A stretch of DNA of 13,655 nt. Source: DATDDB01 sp041490205 (GTDB lineage Bacteria; Pseudomonadota; Gammaproteobacteria; Burkholderiales; Gallionellaceae). Below the pieces are notes generated by a model. It searched no databases and had not been told where the DNA came from. It saw only the letters and a program-made list of their open reading frames with translations. Location: contig JBGPSQ010000055.1 in assembly GCA_041490205.1 (NCBI GenBank), positions 1-13,655 of the forward strand, in the 5' to 3' direction. Shown piece after piece: positions 7,183 through 13,562 of the stretch. Numbering within the stretch: position 1 is the first letter of the stretch; every line of letters starts with the position of its first letter. A program made the position numbers and the translations under genes.

Positions 7183-7430
7183 TCCTGCTTGCCCCCCGCC
7201 GCGATGTCTTCCACACCCTCGTCGCCTTTCCTGCGCTCTGCGTAACGCCACACCATAACACCCATCAAAATCAAGGGAGCCAGGACCATGGGCGCCAGCA
7301 CCAGGAAAATGACCCAAGGCGTGCCTATCGTCACATGCAGGTAGTGGTAGCTGTCAACCGCTGTCGCCTGTGCCGCTTCCGCCCAAATCATGGACAGCAA
7401 CAGCAGAAGCTTGCTCATCATCTTGTACAT
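7179..7430 (-). CDS. Small signal-peptide plus one-helix membrane protein, unknown function
   Basis: Two starts compete. ATG 7436 overlaps the stop of the upstream gene (ATGA) but lies only two bases from the AAGGAG box; ATG 7430 is 8 bases from it and is chosen here (83 residues; 85 with the other start). The N-terminus is a typical signal peptide (KLLLLLSMIW, ending AEAAQA), then a short periplasmic stretch with VDSYHYLHVTIG, then a helix at about 35-58 (VIFLVLAPMVLAPLILMGVMVW), and a charged cytoplasmic tail (RRKGDEGVEDIAAGGKQE). There is no cofactor motif. Together with the next gene it looks like a pair of small subunits. The family is not recognised. Confidence 0.72.
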   Translation of the reverse strand: MYKMMSKLLLLLSMIWAEAAQATAVDSYHYLHVTIGTPWVIFLVLAPMVLAPLILMGVMVWRYAERRKGDEGVEDIAAGGKQE

Positions 7431-7432
7431 GT

Positions 7433-8500
7433 TCATTTCTCCTTGCCCGCGGCATCCTTCGCGCAACGGAAACCGAAAAAGTCAGAGGCGTAGTTCGGGA
7501 ACGCATAATTGCGGTGATACAGGGCGGTCGAGAATGGATCACCTTTCCACGATCCGCCGCGCAATACCTTATAGCGCTGCTTCACCGGTATCAATTCCAC
7601 CACTTTCATCGACTGATCTTGTGCGCTGGCCACCTTGCCTACCTTGCCCTGGAACAATTCGGATGGCGCATCCGAGCCCTCATAGCGGACAAAATCATCC
7701 GCCACCCATTCATCCACGTTCCCGGAAAGACCCATGACGCCGTAAGGGCTGGCCCCGCTGGGGTAAGCATTCACATCGGTCGCAGAACCGACGTTATAGT
7801 AGGTATTCAGGCGTTGCGGCTCCATGGTGTTGCCCCACGGCCAGCGGCGCCCATCCGTACCGCGCCCCGCCTTTTCGAATTCGGCCTCCGTGGGCAGGCG
7901 CTTTCCAGCCCACTTGGCATAGGCCGCTGCGTCATACCAATCCACGAGGGTCACCGGTTTCAGCAGCTCGGTCTCGGGAATTTTGCCGTTTTTCCAGTTC
8001 GATGGCGGCCTGCGCCCTGTAGCCGCGACGAACCTGGCATATTGCGCGTTGCTGACGGCGTACTTGTCTATCTTGTAGGCGTGCAGCTTGACGGTATGCT
8101 GCGGATGATCCTGTGCGTCGGTCCTTTCCAGATTGGTGCCCATGGCAAAGGGGCCGGCAGGAATGGTGACCATGCCGTCCAGTTCGGCCCATTTTTCCTT
8201 GGGCAGCAATGCCTCAGCTTCCTCCGGGGTGTATGAGGCCGCATGATTTGCGCCAAATTCATGTTCGTGGTGCAGGGTGATGTCCTCACCAGCGGCGCGG
8301 ACGTGCTTGTCCATGTCCTTTGGATCATATGTGGCCAGCCTGCGCATATCCTCGATGCGGGTGGCGCCGATCTTGATCACATGCATTACCCCCCCGAGCA
8401 TCAGCAGGACAACACAAGTTACCAGGGTTGCGGACAGATAACGCTTTCTGCGCGCCCGTCCGGATGGGACGTACGGTCGTGTTACTTGTTCGTTAATCAT
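7433..8500 (-). CDS. Membrane-anchored FGE-sulfatase-fold (SUMF1/NirV-like) protein lacking catalytic cysteines
   Basis: The 355-residue product has an Arg/Lys-rich N-terminus, one membrane helix at about 21-42, a linker with a His-rich patch (LHHEHEFGANH, 76-86) and an FGE-sulfatase fold at about 109-348. Family motifs are clear: MVTIPAGPFAMGT (110-122), KRLPTEAEFEKAGRG (200-214), GLSGNVDEW (257-265), LRGGSW (313-318) and FGFRCA (342-347). In true formylglycine-generating enzymes two cysteines follow the RGGS motif; here that stretch reads WKGDPFSTALYHRN, with none, so sulfatase activation is unlikely. The domain should face the periplasm. The fold is also used in non-enzymatic or metal-related roles, such as the NirV protein beside nitrite reductases. 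It follows the upstream gene with no spacing (TGA then ATG). A structural or assembly role for the oxidase is inference. Confidence 0.87.
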   Translation of the reverse strand: MINEQVTRPYVPSGRARRKRYLSATLVTCVVLLMLGGVMHVIKIGATRIEDMRRLATYDPKDMDKHVRAAGEDITLHHEHEFGANHAASYTPEEAEALLPKEKWAELDGMVTIPAGPFAMGTNLERTDAQDHPQHTVKLHAYKIDKYAVSNAQYARFVAATGRRPPSNWKNGKIPETELLKPVTLVDWYDAAAYAKWAGKRLPTEAEFEKAGRGTDGRRWPWGNTMEPQRLNTYYNVGSATDVNAYPSGASPYGVMGLSGNVDEWVADDFVRYEGSDAPSELFQGKVGKVASAQDQSMKVVELIPVKQRYKVLRGGSWKGDPFSTALYHRNYAFPNYASDFFGFRCAKDAAGKEK

Positions 8501-8959
8501 TCAGGAATCGCCCTCGTCGTCGGCGACTGCGCGGCCTTTTTTATATACGGTTTCGGGCGCGCTTCTGCCATATGTTCCCTTGATCATGATCTCGCCCATG
8601 ATGCCGCCAAATGCGGCCGCTTCCATGGTAAGAATCACAAAGAACCCCCACCAGCCCATTGGTATCAACGATGAATCCGGCGGCAATGACGCTGCATGCG
8701 CCAGTAGGTAATAACTTACGGCGCGCACGATCAATGGCGGGAAATAGCACAACCATTTGCCGCCCATGCCAAAAATAATTGCCACCGCCAGACCCACGAA
8801 GAAGGGGAGGACAAACATATCCACTATCCAGGTAAAGCTGAATGTGTCCAAGCCCAAAAACAGTTCGATGTTGACGCCGAGCAGGCGGTCACCAATAAAA
8901 TTCAGGGCACAGCCTATCACCAGCGCCGTAAAACCCTTTACCAGACGATCCGTCTTCAT
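8501..8959 (-). CDS. Four-helix integral membrane protein, unknown function
   Basis: The 152-residue product starts in an ATGA overlap with the cytochrome c gene before it. Hydrophobic helices lie at about 9-28, 44-66, 72-90 and 101-126. The tail is charged (YKKGRAVADDEGDS) and probably cytoplasmic. Conspicuous residues include GMGGKWLCYFPP between helices 2 and 3, and Glu113 and Glu123 within helix 4 (TMEAAAFGGIMGEIM), which could matter for ion or proton movement, but that is speculation. There is no haem motif. I do not recognise the family. Tight coupling to the cytochrome and the FGE-fold gene suggests it is a subunit or assembly factor of the same complex. Confidence 0.75.
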   Translation of the reverse strand: MKTDRLVKGFTALVIGCALNFIGDRLLGVNIELFLGLDTFSFTWIVDMFVLPFFVGLAVAIIFGMGGKWLCYFPPLIVRAVSYYLLAHAASLPPDSSLIPMGWWGFFVILTMEAAAFGGIMGEIMIKGTYGRSAPETVYKKGRAVADDEGDS

Positions 8960-9438
8960 GGGCGATACTCTTTCCCAGTCAATTTCTCGTACTCAGACTT
9001 GCGGGTTTCCTCGAGATACCAGTCATCCACCTTGAGGCTGGCCATATAACGCGCCAGCGCCCGCCGCTCCTGCTCGGGCAGCTTGGCGAACGAGGGCATG
9101 CGGTATTGCTTCTTCAACCGCGTGGGGATGATTTCCTGCGGGTTCGTCGCCGAAAAATAGCGATAGAACCACTCCTCATCATGCAAGGAGCCGATGCCGT
9201 CCAGCGCGGGCGCAGGCACGGCCTGGAGCATGTCACGCTCCGTCCACAATGAATGGCAATCCTTGCAGTCATTGCGCTTGTATATCGCCATAGCTTCACC
9301 CGCCAGTTCGGCAGATGCCGTGCTGTGGAAAGGGATGCCTTTATCCGGCCCTGGCTCGCGCGAAAGGATCTTGTATGCTGCCGTGCCCACCACCATGACT
9401 ACAATTACAGCCAGAATTATCTTCTCGCCTTGCCTCAT
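8956..9438 (-). CDS. Membrane-anchored monohaem cytochrome c
   Basis: The 160-residue product has a positively charged start and one membrane helix at about 8-23, which may be an uncleaved anchor. The periplasmic domain carries a single haem c site, CKDCH (58-62), and a likely axial Met in YRMPSF (Met114). It ends in a helix typical of class I cytochromes c (EQERRALARYMASLK) plus a charged tail. It would carry electrons on the periplasmic side. No CcoP is present in this cluster, so this protein is the best candidate for taking its electron-entry role, or for linking another donor to CcoO; this is inference. It overlaps both neighbours by 4 bases (ATGA), so translation is probably coupled. 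Confidence 0.9.
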   Translation of the reverse strand: MRQGEKIILAVIVVMVVGTAAYKILSREPGPDKGIPFHSTASAELAGEAMAIYKRNDCKDCHSLWTERDMLQAVPAPALDGIGSLHDEEWFYRYFSATNPQEIIPTRLKKQYRMPSFAKLPEQERRALARYMASLKVDDWYLEETRKSEYEKLTGKEYRP

Positions 9439-9725
9439 TTTCGCTTGCTGTGCGCTTCCGCCTCTTCCTGCAATCTGCGCTCGCGGCTTTTCTCCTGCGC
9501 AGCCAAAACTTCGCGGCTCTTGGCGTATTCCTCAGGAGACATCCGCTCCTTGTCGCTTTCTTCCGTGAAGACCAGATATTTGATGTCTTCGTCGAACTGC
9601 TCGTTTTTCGCAGCCCAGCGTATGCCATAGATACTGGCGAGTATGATCAGCCCGCCGGCCACCAGCCAGAGATAGATGGTCCAGCCATCTCCCAGACTAC
9701 TAAAATATGCAGCAATACCACCCAT
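9435..9725 (-). CDS. CcoS-like small membrane protein with charged C-terminal extension
   Basis: An excellent ribosome binding site (AGGAGGAAGC directly before the ATG at 9725) supports the start. The 96-residue product has one helix at about 15-36, followed by IRWAAKNEQFDEDIKYLVFTEE (36-56). This matches the pattern of CcoS/FixS (a helix, then WAxxxxQFDD, then a short acidic end), a small protein needed for cofactor insertion into cbb3 oxidase. Ordinary CcoS stops soon after this motif at about 50-70 residues. Here a Lys/Glu/Arg-rich, probably helical or coiled-coil tail of ~40 residues follows (SPEEYAKSREVLAAQEK...). The usual CcoI partner is not in the window. It overlaps the following cytochrome c gene by 4 bases. 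Confidence 0.7.
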   Translation of the reverse strand: MGGIAAYFSSLGDGWTIYLWLVAGGLIILASIYGIRWAAKNEQFDEDIKYLVFTEESDKERMSPEEYAKSREVLAAQEKSRERRLQEEAEAHSKRK

Positions 9726-9744
9726 GCTTCCTCCTACTACTTCT

Positions 9745-10065
9745 TTAGAATAGATCCCCGGTCAACAGTTGCATACCGCCGAAAACAACGGCAAGAACCG
9801 TGCCGAGAATGATGGCGCCAAACATGACCTTCTCGCCCGTTTTCATCGTCTTGGGAGCATATCTCCCGAACGCGACCGCGTAAATGATACCGGAAAACAC
9901 GAGTACGCCCAGCAACATGAAGAAAAATACGCCAACGCTGAATTGCTGACTGCGCATGCCTTCAATGCTCATGTCCAGCTTGGGGGATGATGCCCCTGAA
10001 AGCACGGAAAAAAACCCGCCATGCCCAAGATGGGCCAGGAGCGTTTCGAAACTGCTGCCATTCAT
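9745..10065 (-). CDS. Two-helix membrane protein, unknown function
   Basis: The frame is open further up to 10116, but that start lies inside a terminator hairpin. The ATG at 10065 has an AGGGAAAG box 5 bases upstream and is preferred, giving 106 residues. The N-terminus (LLAHLGHGGFFSVLSGASSPKLDMSIEG) is short and polar with two His. Helices follow at about 43-66 (VGVFFFMLLGVLVFSGIIYAV) and 79-100, joined by a positively charged loop (GRYAPKTMKTGEK) that should be cytoplasmic. There is no cofactor motif and I do not recognise the family. It is the first gene after the internal terminator, 19 bases before the CcoS-like gene. Confidence 0.72.
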   Translation of the reverse strand: MNGSSFETLLAHLGHGGFFSVLSGASSPKLDMSIEGMRSQQFSVGVFFFMLLGVLVFSGIIYAVAFGRYAPKTMKTGEKVMFGAIILGTVLAVVFGGMQLLTGDLF

Positions 10066-10084
10066 CAAAACTTTCCCTATACCT

Positions 10085-10121
10085 ATATAAAAAGGCAATG
10101 CCGCATGTCGCGGCATTGCCT
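10085..10121 (-). terminator. Rho-independent terminator inside the oxidase gene block
   Basis: A perfect 12-bp inverted repeat (AGGCAATGCCGC at 10093-10104, GCGGCATTGCCT at 10110-10121) encloses a 5-base loop; on the minus strand it is followed by TTTTTATA. It lies 28 bases after the 44-residue gene and before the 106-residue gene. It should end most transcripts from ccoNO, letting a fraction read through, or the downstream genes have their own promoter, which I could not identify. Confidence 0.85.
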
Positions 10122-10148
10122 AGTCTTCATTGAACAGGAATCAACCGC

Positions 10149-10283
10149 TTAGTCTTTTCCGGTTCTGATTTGCGGAGACCGCTTGTCGTAGTTATCCACG
10201 AAGAAGCTGTACAGAAACGGCAGCACGAACGCGATGGTGATCGTTATTGCCACTGCGTAGGGCATGTAATCGAGGTCTATCAT
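10149..10283 (-). CDS. 44-residue single-helix peptide, CcoQ-like in size and position
   Basis: A strong ribosome binding site (AAGGAG, 8 bases before the ATG at 10283) opens a 45-codon frame ending TAA. The peptide starts MIDLDYMPYAV, has one helix at about 8-29 (VAITITIAFVLPFLYSFF) and ends in a polar tail (VDNYDKRSPQIRTGKD). CcoQ, the small fourth subunit of many cbb3 oxidases, is likewise a short one-helix protein encoded near ccoO, so this may be a functional counterpart. Sequence similarity is too limited to be sure. It lies 28 bases after the 217-residue gene and just before the terminator, closing the first transcriptional unit. Confidence 0.75.
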   Translation of the reverse strand: MIDLDYMPYAVAITITIAFVLPFLYSFFVDNYDKRSPQIRTGKD

Positions 10284-10311
10284 GTAATCTCTCCTTTAAA
10301 AGTACCGGCTA

Positions 10312-10965
10312 TTATTTGTGCTCATGACCATGGCGCGGCTGCCAATTGGATGGCGGCAGACGCTTGATGGTGATGGTCACGCCCAGGAAAAAGGCGATTA
10401 CATAAAATACGTCGATTGTGTAGCCCTTGTCCCACCATGGTTGATGGAACTCGCGGTCCTTCTTTGTATCAGGATCACGCCAGTTGCCTTCAAAGTTGGC
10501 GCGAACCACTTCAGGACCAACGACTGTGTAGTCCTCGAGGTGCTTGCCATCCTTCTGCAGCTGTTCGATTTGCGGCTTGATGATACGCAGATCGTCCATG
10601 CTCAACGGGTGACGCTCCAGCAGGGGTTGAAGCAGCTTTTGCTCTTCCCCGCCGGTGGTTTGATACTTCGAAACGATTTTCGCCATCGCATCGGCATCGG
10701 TTGCAGCCGCCTTCACGTCCGCATCGTCAACCAGCTTGGCATAGCCGGCGTACAGTGCGGCTGTGGGGCGCTGGCCCCACAGCGGGAAGGTGATCGCAAA
10801 CGCGGTCAACACGGTCAGCAACAGCAGCCAGACGATAGGCACTGGTACGCGGTTGTTGTCTTCGGTCATACCGCCCAGGTCCTCGGCTTCCCACAAAACG
10901 CAGTCCTTGTCGGCTTTGGCCTTGTCGCTCAAGCCAATCAGTGGCGCATCAAAGTTCCAAGTCAT
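10312..10965 (-). CDS. Two-helix oxidase-associated protein with CcoP-anchor-like N-terminus and no haem
   Basis: The 217-residue product starts 15 bases after ccoO behind GGGGGAT. After a polar N-terminus it has GGMTEDNNRVPVPIVWLLLL (31-50) leading into helix 1 (about 43-62) and ending FPLWGQRP (60-67). This resembles the start of CcoP (a DGIxExNNPLPxWW-type segment before its helix). A periplasmic segment of ~115 residues follows, mostly helical and charged, then a second helix at about 182-200 and a His-rich tail (RHGHEHK). It has no CxxCH, so the dihaem part of CcoP is absent. It stands exactly where ccoP or ccoQ would stand after ccoO. The family is not recognised; the CcoP relation is inference. 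The same FPxWGxRP motif occurs in the protein at 2292-2705. Confidence 0.8.
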   Translation of the reverse strand: MTWNFDAPLIGLSDKAKADKDCVLWEAEDLGGMTEDNNRVPVPIVWLLLLTVLTAFAITFPLWGQRPTAALYAGYAKLVDDADVKAAATDADAMAKIVSKYQTTGGEEQKLLQPLLERHPLSMDDLRIIKPQIEQLQKDGKHLEDYTVVGPEVVRANFEGNWRDPDTKKDREFHQPWWDKGYTIDVFYVIAFFLGVTITIKRLPPSNWQPRHGHEHK

Positions 10966-10980
10966 TTCATATCCCCCTGT

Positions 10981-11922
10981 TTATTTAAGACTCAACATGA
11001 AGTCAACCAAAGCGCGGATTTCGCTGTTCTGCGCGTACGCAGGAACATCCGGCGGATTGACACGCTTGCCTGCACGGTATTCGTCATACTCGGCGCGCCA
11101 CTTGTTGAAATCAATCGCCTGGCCGCTTGCATCCTTCTCGCCCCACAGGTAGTCGAAGCGAGGCATGATGGAGTGCGGCTGCACCAAACGGGGGTTGAAG
11201 AAATGCAGCATCATCCATTCCTTGGACGAGTTGCGCGAACCAACGTGCAGCAGGTCGGGGGCCTTGCGGTCCGAACCGAATGCGGTTGGGGATTCGCCGT
11301 TGAAGTCGCCCAGGTAGGGAGGCGCACCGAACACCTGCCAGTCCTGTGTTTCTTCAGGCAGCAGGGTATGACACCACCAGCAGCCTTCGCGCACGAACAT
11401 GGTCTTGCCCTTGCCGACATGCTGCACATCGGCATCAGCAGCCTTGGCCATCACGTCGGACGGCATCCAGCTCCTGGTGGCAGTTACGTTTTCAACGTAC
11501 AGGGAATCACCGTCCTTCGAGATCAGGTACACCGCACCGGTGGCCTTGTCGAACTTGGTGACCTGGCCCTTTTCGCGGCTAAGCGTCTCAACGGAGCCAC
11601 CCAGGTTGCCCGGGTGGTCAGCAGCGTTTGGCATCGGGGTGCCCGGGTTGTATACATAGGCATACACCGGCGCAGTCAAAGCCGTACCTGTCTTAGGATC
11701 AGCCTTGACCAGCACTTTGACCGGCTTGTTCGAGCCGAGCATCAACGGGTCATAGATGTTCCAGCCGGTTTCCCAGCCCGCCGACAACTGCTTGTCGAGG
11801 GCGACTTCGGTGGAAGTCGCAGACCTGAAGTCAAAGCTTGGCATCAACAGCGTGATGCACATCGAACCGCCCAGGCAGAAGCCAAACATCCTGGAACCGA
11901 TTTTATACTCTCTAAAGTTCAT
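10981..11922 (-). CDS. ccoO: cbb3-type oxidase subunit II, CcoO-like monohaem cytochrome c with a long insert
   Basis: The 313-residue product has a membrane helix near 11-30, a haem c site CWWCH at 181-185 and the CcoO-type C-terminal half: APDLLHVGSRNSS (221-233), a helix with LHFFNPRLV, and the axial Met in HSIMPRF (Met253). CcoO is the membrane-anchored subunit that passes electrons to the haems of CcoN. The usual protein is ~200 residues, with its haem motif about 70 residues in; here ~150 residues of strand-rich sequence separate helix and haem, so an extra periplasmic domain of roughly 100 residues is inserted. The motif after CWWCH (TLLPEETQDW) also differs from the common one. It starts 26 bases after ccoN with GGGAG 8 bases before the ATG. 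Confidence in the family is high. Confidence 0.9.
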   Translation of the reverse strand: MNFREYKIGSRMFGFCLGGSMCITLLMPSFDFRSATSTEVALDKQLSAGWETGWNIYDPLMLGSNKPVKVLVKADPKTGTALTAPVYAYVYNPGTPMPNAADHPGNLGGSVETLSREKGQVTKFDKATGAVYLISKDGDSLYVENVTATRSWMPSDVMAKAADADVQHVGKGKTMFVREGCWWCHTLLPEETQDWQVFGAPPYLGDFNGESPTAFGSDRKAPDLLHVGSRNSSKEWMMLHFFNPRLVQPHSIMPRFDYLWGEKDASGQAIDFNKWRAEYDEYRAGKRVNPPDVPAYAQNSEIRALVDFMLSLK

Positions 11923-11948
11923 ATTTATTCTCCCATTTCGCCGACGGA

Positions 11949-13355
11949 TTAGCGCTCATAAGCCAGTTCATGCGGCATGCGGCCTGCGGGGATCACTGTT
12001 CCCTCACGTGCGGTCATCCACATGTTGTACAGCCAGATAAGGTTCGAGATGAACACCAGCGTACCGCCCAGCCAGCGGGCAATCATGTAAGGATGCTCGG
12101 CAATCACGACGTCGATGTACGGCACTTCGTAGATCTTGCCTGCGCCCTGAATCAGGCCGGCGATTGTCATGGAGATCCAGTAAATGGAGAAGCCGATCAG
12201 CAGCAGCCAGAAGTGCATATTGCCCAGCGTCAGCGAATACAGCTTGCGCTTCATCAGGCTTTGCAGACCCAGATATACAGCGGCACCTTCGAGGAAGGTA
12301 GAGAAGCCGAGCAGCGCCAGGTGAGCATGCGCAACAATCCAGCCCGTACCGTGGATGTACCAGTTAATCGCACGTGTTTGCTGGAAGCCGCCCTGCATGT
12401 TCAAGGGGATGGCCAGCAGAACGCCGGTGATGGTGAAGCGAACTTCCAGGCTCTCAACGAACATGTACCACTTACCCTGCATGGTCAGCAGGATGTTGGA
12501 CACGAATGCAATTGCGGGCACCAGGATCAGCACGCCTTCCACGGATGCGAACGACTTGAGCCACTCAGGCAGCGGCGCAGACATCAGGTGGTGCGCTGCA
12601 GGCGTAGAGTAGAACACCACAACCGACCAGAAGTGCAGGTGGCCGATACGGTGAGAGTACAGCGGGTTGCCGGTCACCTTAGGAATGGTGAAGTAGGCGA
12701 TAGCGGCAGCCACGGGAGTGATCCACAGGCCCAGCACGTTATGCGCGAACCACCATGTCAGGTAGGCTTCGGACAGGCCGGTCAGGTGGAAGAACTCAGG
12801 CAGGTTACCAGTCAGATACACGATGATAACCATGAACACGCCAGCGCCGAAGAACCAGTTGGTTGTATAGATACCTTGCACGCGACGCGTCAGGATGGTC
12901 ATCCAAACGTTGATTGCCAGCGGAACTGCGATGAACACAGCCACATACAGGTCAATCGGCCAGATGAAGTCGGAATATTCACGACCGGAGCTGATACCAG
13001 CCCACAGCAGCGTCAGCCCCAGGGACAGCCCGATGTTCCACAGCAGACAGTTCCACAGACCCAGCTTTTCCGACCACAGCCTGATGTTGCCCAGGATGGG
13101 GGTGATGTACATCATGGCCATTGCAAATGCCATCGAAATCCAGCCAAGAATAACAGCCAGAACGTGCACTTGACGCATATGACCAAAGGCAAACCACTCA
13201 TTTCCCGTCACAAAATCGGGAAATGCCAGCTTGGCTGCGTTAAACGAGCCCAAGCCGGTTCCGACCACGAACCACAGTATTGAAGAAAAACCGAAGAACA
13301 CCGCCGCCGAACCCGACGGGATATCCTCGTTTTTAGCAAATAAATATTTGAGCAT
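11949..13355 (-). CDS. ccoN: cbb3-type cytochrome oxidase subunit I, CcoN-like
   Basis: This is the catalytic subunit: about twelve helices over 468 residues, reducing oxygen at a haem-CuB centre. Expected ligands are visible: low-spin haem His64 (GHMRQVHVLAVILGW), CuB ligands His205 (WWFAHNVLG), His255 and His256 (YSTPAAHHLMSAPLPEW), the active-site Tyr249, which in cbb3 enzymes is cross-linked to the CuB His, and haem ligands His343/His345 (VAHAHLALLGF). The Tyr, together with the lack of a Glu just after His205, argues for oxygen reduction rather than nitric oxide reduction. The C-terminal haem motif HAHLALLGF differs from the usual HVHSGALGW, so this is a divergent branch. AGGAG lies 8 bases before the ATG at 13355. 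ccoO follows after 26 bases. Confidence 0.93.
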   Translation of the reverse strand: MLKYLFAKNEDIPSGSAAVFFGFSSILWFVVGTGLGSFNAAKLAFPDFVTGNEWFAFGHMRQVHVLAVILGWISMAFAMAMMYITPILGNIRLWSEKLGLWNCLLWNIGLSLGLTLLWAGISSGREYSDFIWPIDLYVAVFIAVPLAINVWMTILTRRVQGIYTTNWFFGAGVFMVIIVYLTGNLPEFFHLTGLSEAYLTWWFAHNVLGLWITPVAAAIAYFTIPKVTGNPLYSHRIGHLHFWSVVVFYSTPAAHHLMSAPLPEWLKSFASVEGVLILVPAIAFVSNILLTMQGKWYMFVESLEVRFTITGVLLAIPLNMQGGFQQTRAINWYIHGTGWIVAHAHLALLGFSTFLEGAAVYLGLQSLMKRKLYSLTLGNMHFWLLLIGFSIYWISMTIAGLIQGAGKIYEVPYIDVVIAEHPYMIARWLGGTLVFISNLIWLYNMWMTAREGTVIPAGRMPHELAYER

Positions 13356-13422
13356 TCCGAATCTCCTCTTTAAACCCTGAACAGGCTAAATGAAATTACC
13401 GCAATTTAGGACCCATTCGGGC

Positions 13423-13515
13423 CTATTTCTTCTTTTTTGGCGTCAGCACGTAAACCGAAAGCACCATGCTCGAAAACGCCAACAAAACCCCAAGCAATCC
13501 AGCGATTGTTGCCAT
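13423..13515 (-). CDS. 30-residue single-helix membrane peptide upstream of ccoN
   Basis: A very strong ribosome binding site (AAGGAGG, 4-5 bases before the ATG at 13515) opens a 31-codon frame ending TAG. The peptide is almost only one helix (IAGLLGVLLAFSSMVLSVYVL) followed by TPKKKK, so the C-terminus should be cytoplasmic. Such tiny one-helix peptides are known subunits of cytochrome oxidases (CcoM in cbb3, CydX in cytochrome bd). It may be of this kind, since ccoN starts 67 bases downstream. Coding potential rests on the ribosome binding site, the helix and the context; length alone gives little support. Confidence 0.62.
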   Translation of the reverse strand: MATIAGLLGVLLAFSSMVLSVYVLTPKKKK

Positions 13516-13562
13516 AACCCCTCCTTAAATATTAAATTTTGCAGAAAGCTTTAAAGAATTAT

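Noticed and set aside
7433..8500. Sulfatase-activating formylglycine-generating enzyme
   Set aside because: Both catalytic cysteines after RGGS are missing and no sulfatase is nearby.
9745..10116. Longer 123-residue version of the two-helix protein
   Set aside because: Its start is inside the 12-bp terminator hairpin; ATG 10065 has a proper ribosome binding site.
10318..11952. Long plus-strand frame of 544 codons opposite ccoO and its neighbour
   Set aside because: It lies antisense to two genes with clear family motifs and good ribosome binding sites; its translation has no domain pattern and spans gene borders.
11970..13283. Plus-strand frame of 437 codons opposite ccoN
   Set aside because: The translation is Gln/His/Arg-rich without hydrophobic or domain structure, as expected for the complement of a membrane-protein gene; ccoN has all catalytic residues.
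11949..13355. Subunit I as a nitric oxide reductase (NorB type)
   Set aside because: Tyr249 is at the cbb3 active-site position, the HHL..APLPEW context is cbb3-like and the Glu residues typical of NorB after the first CuB His are absent.
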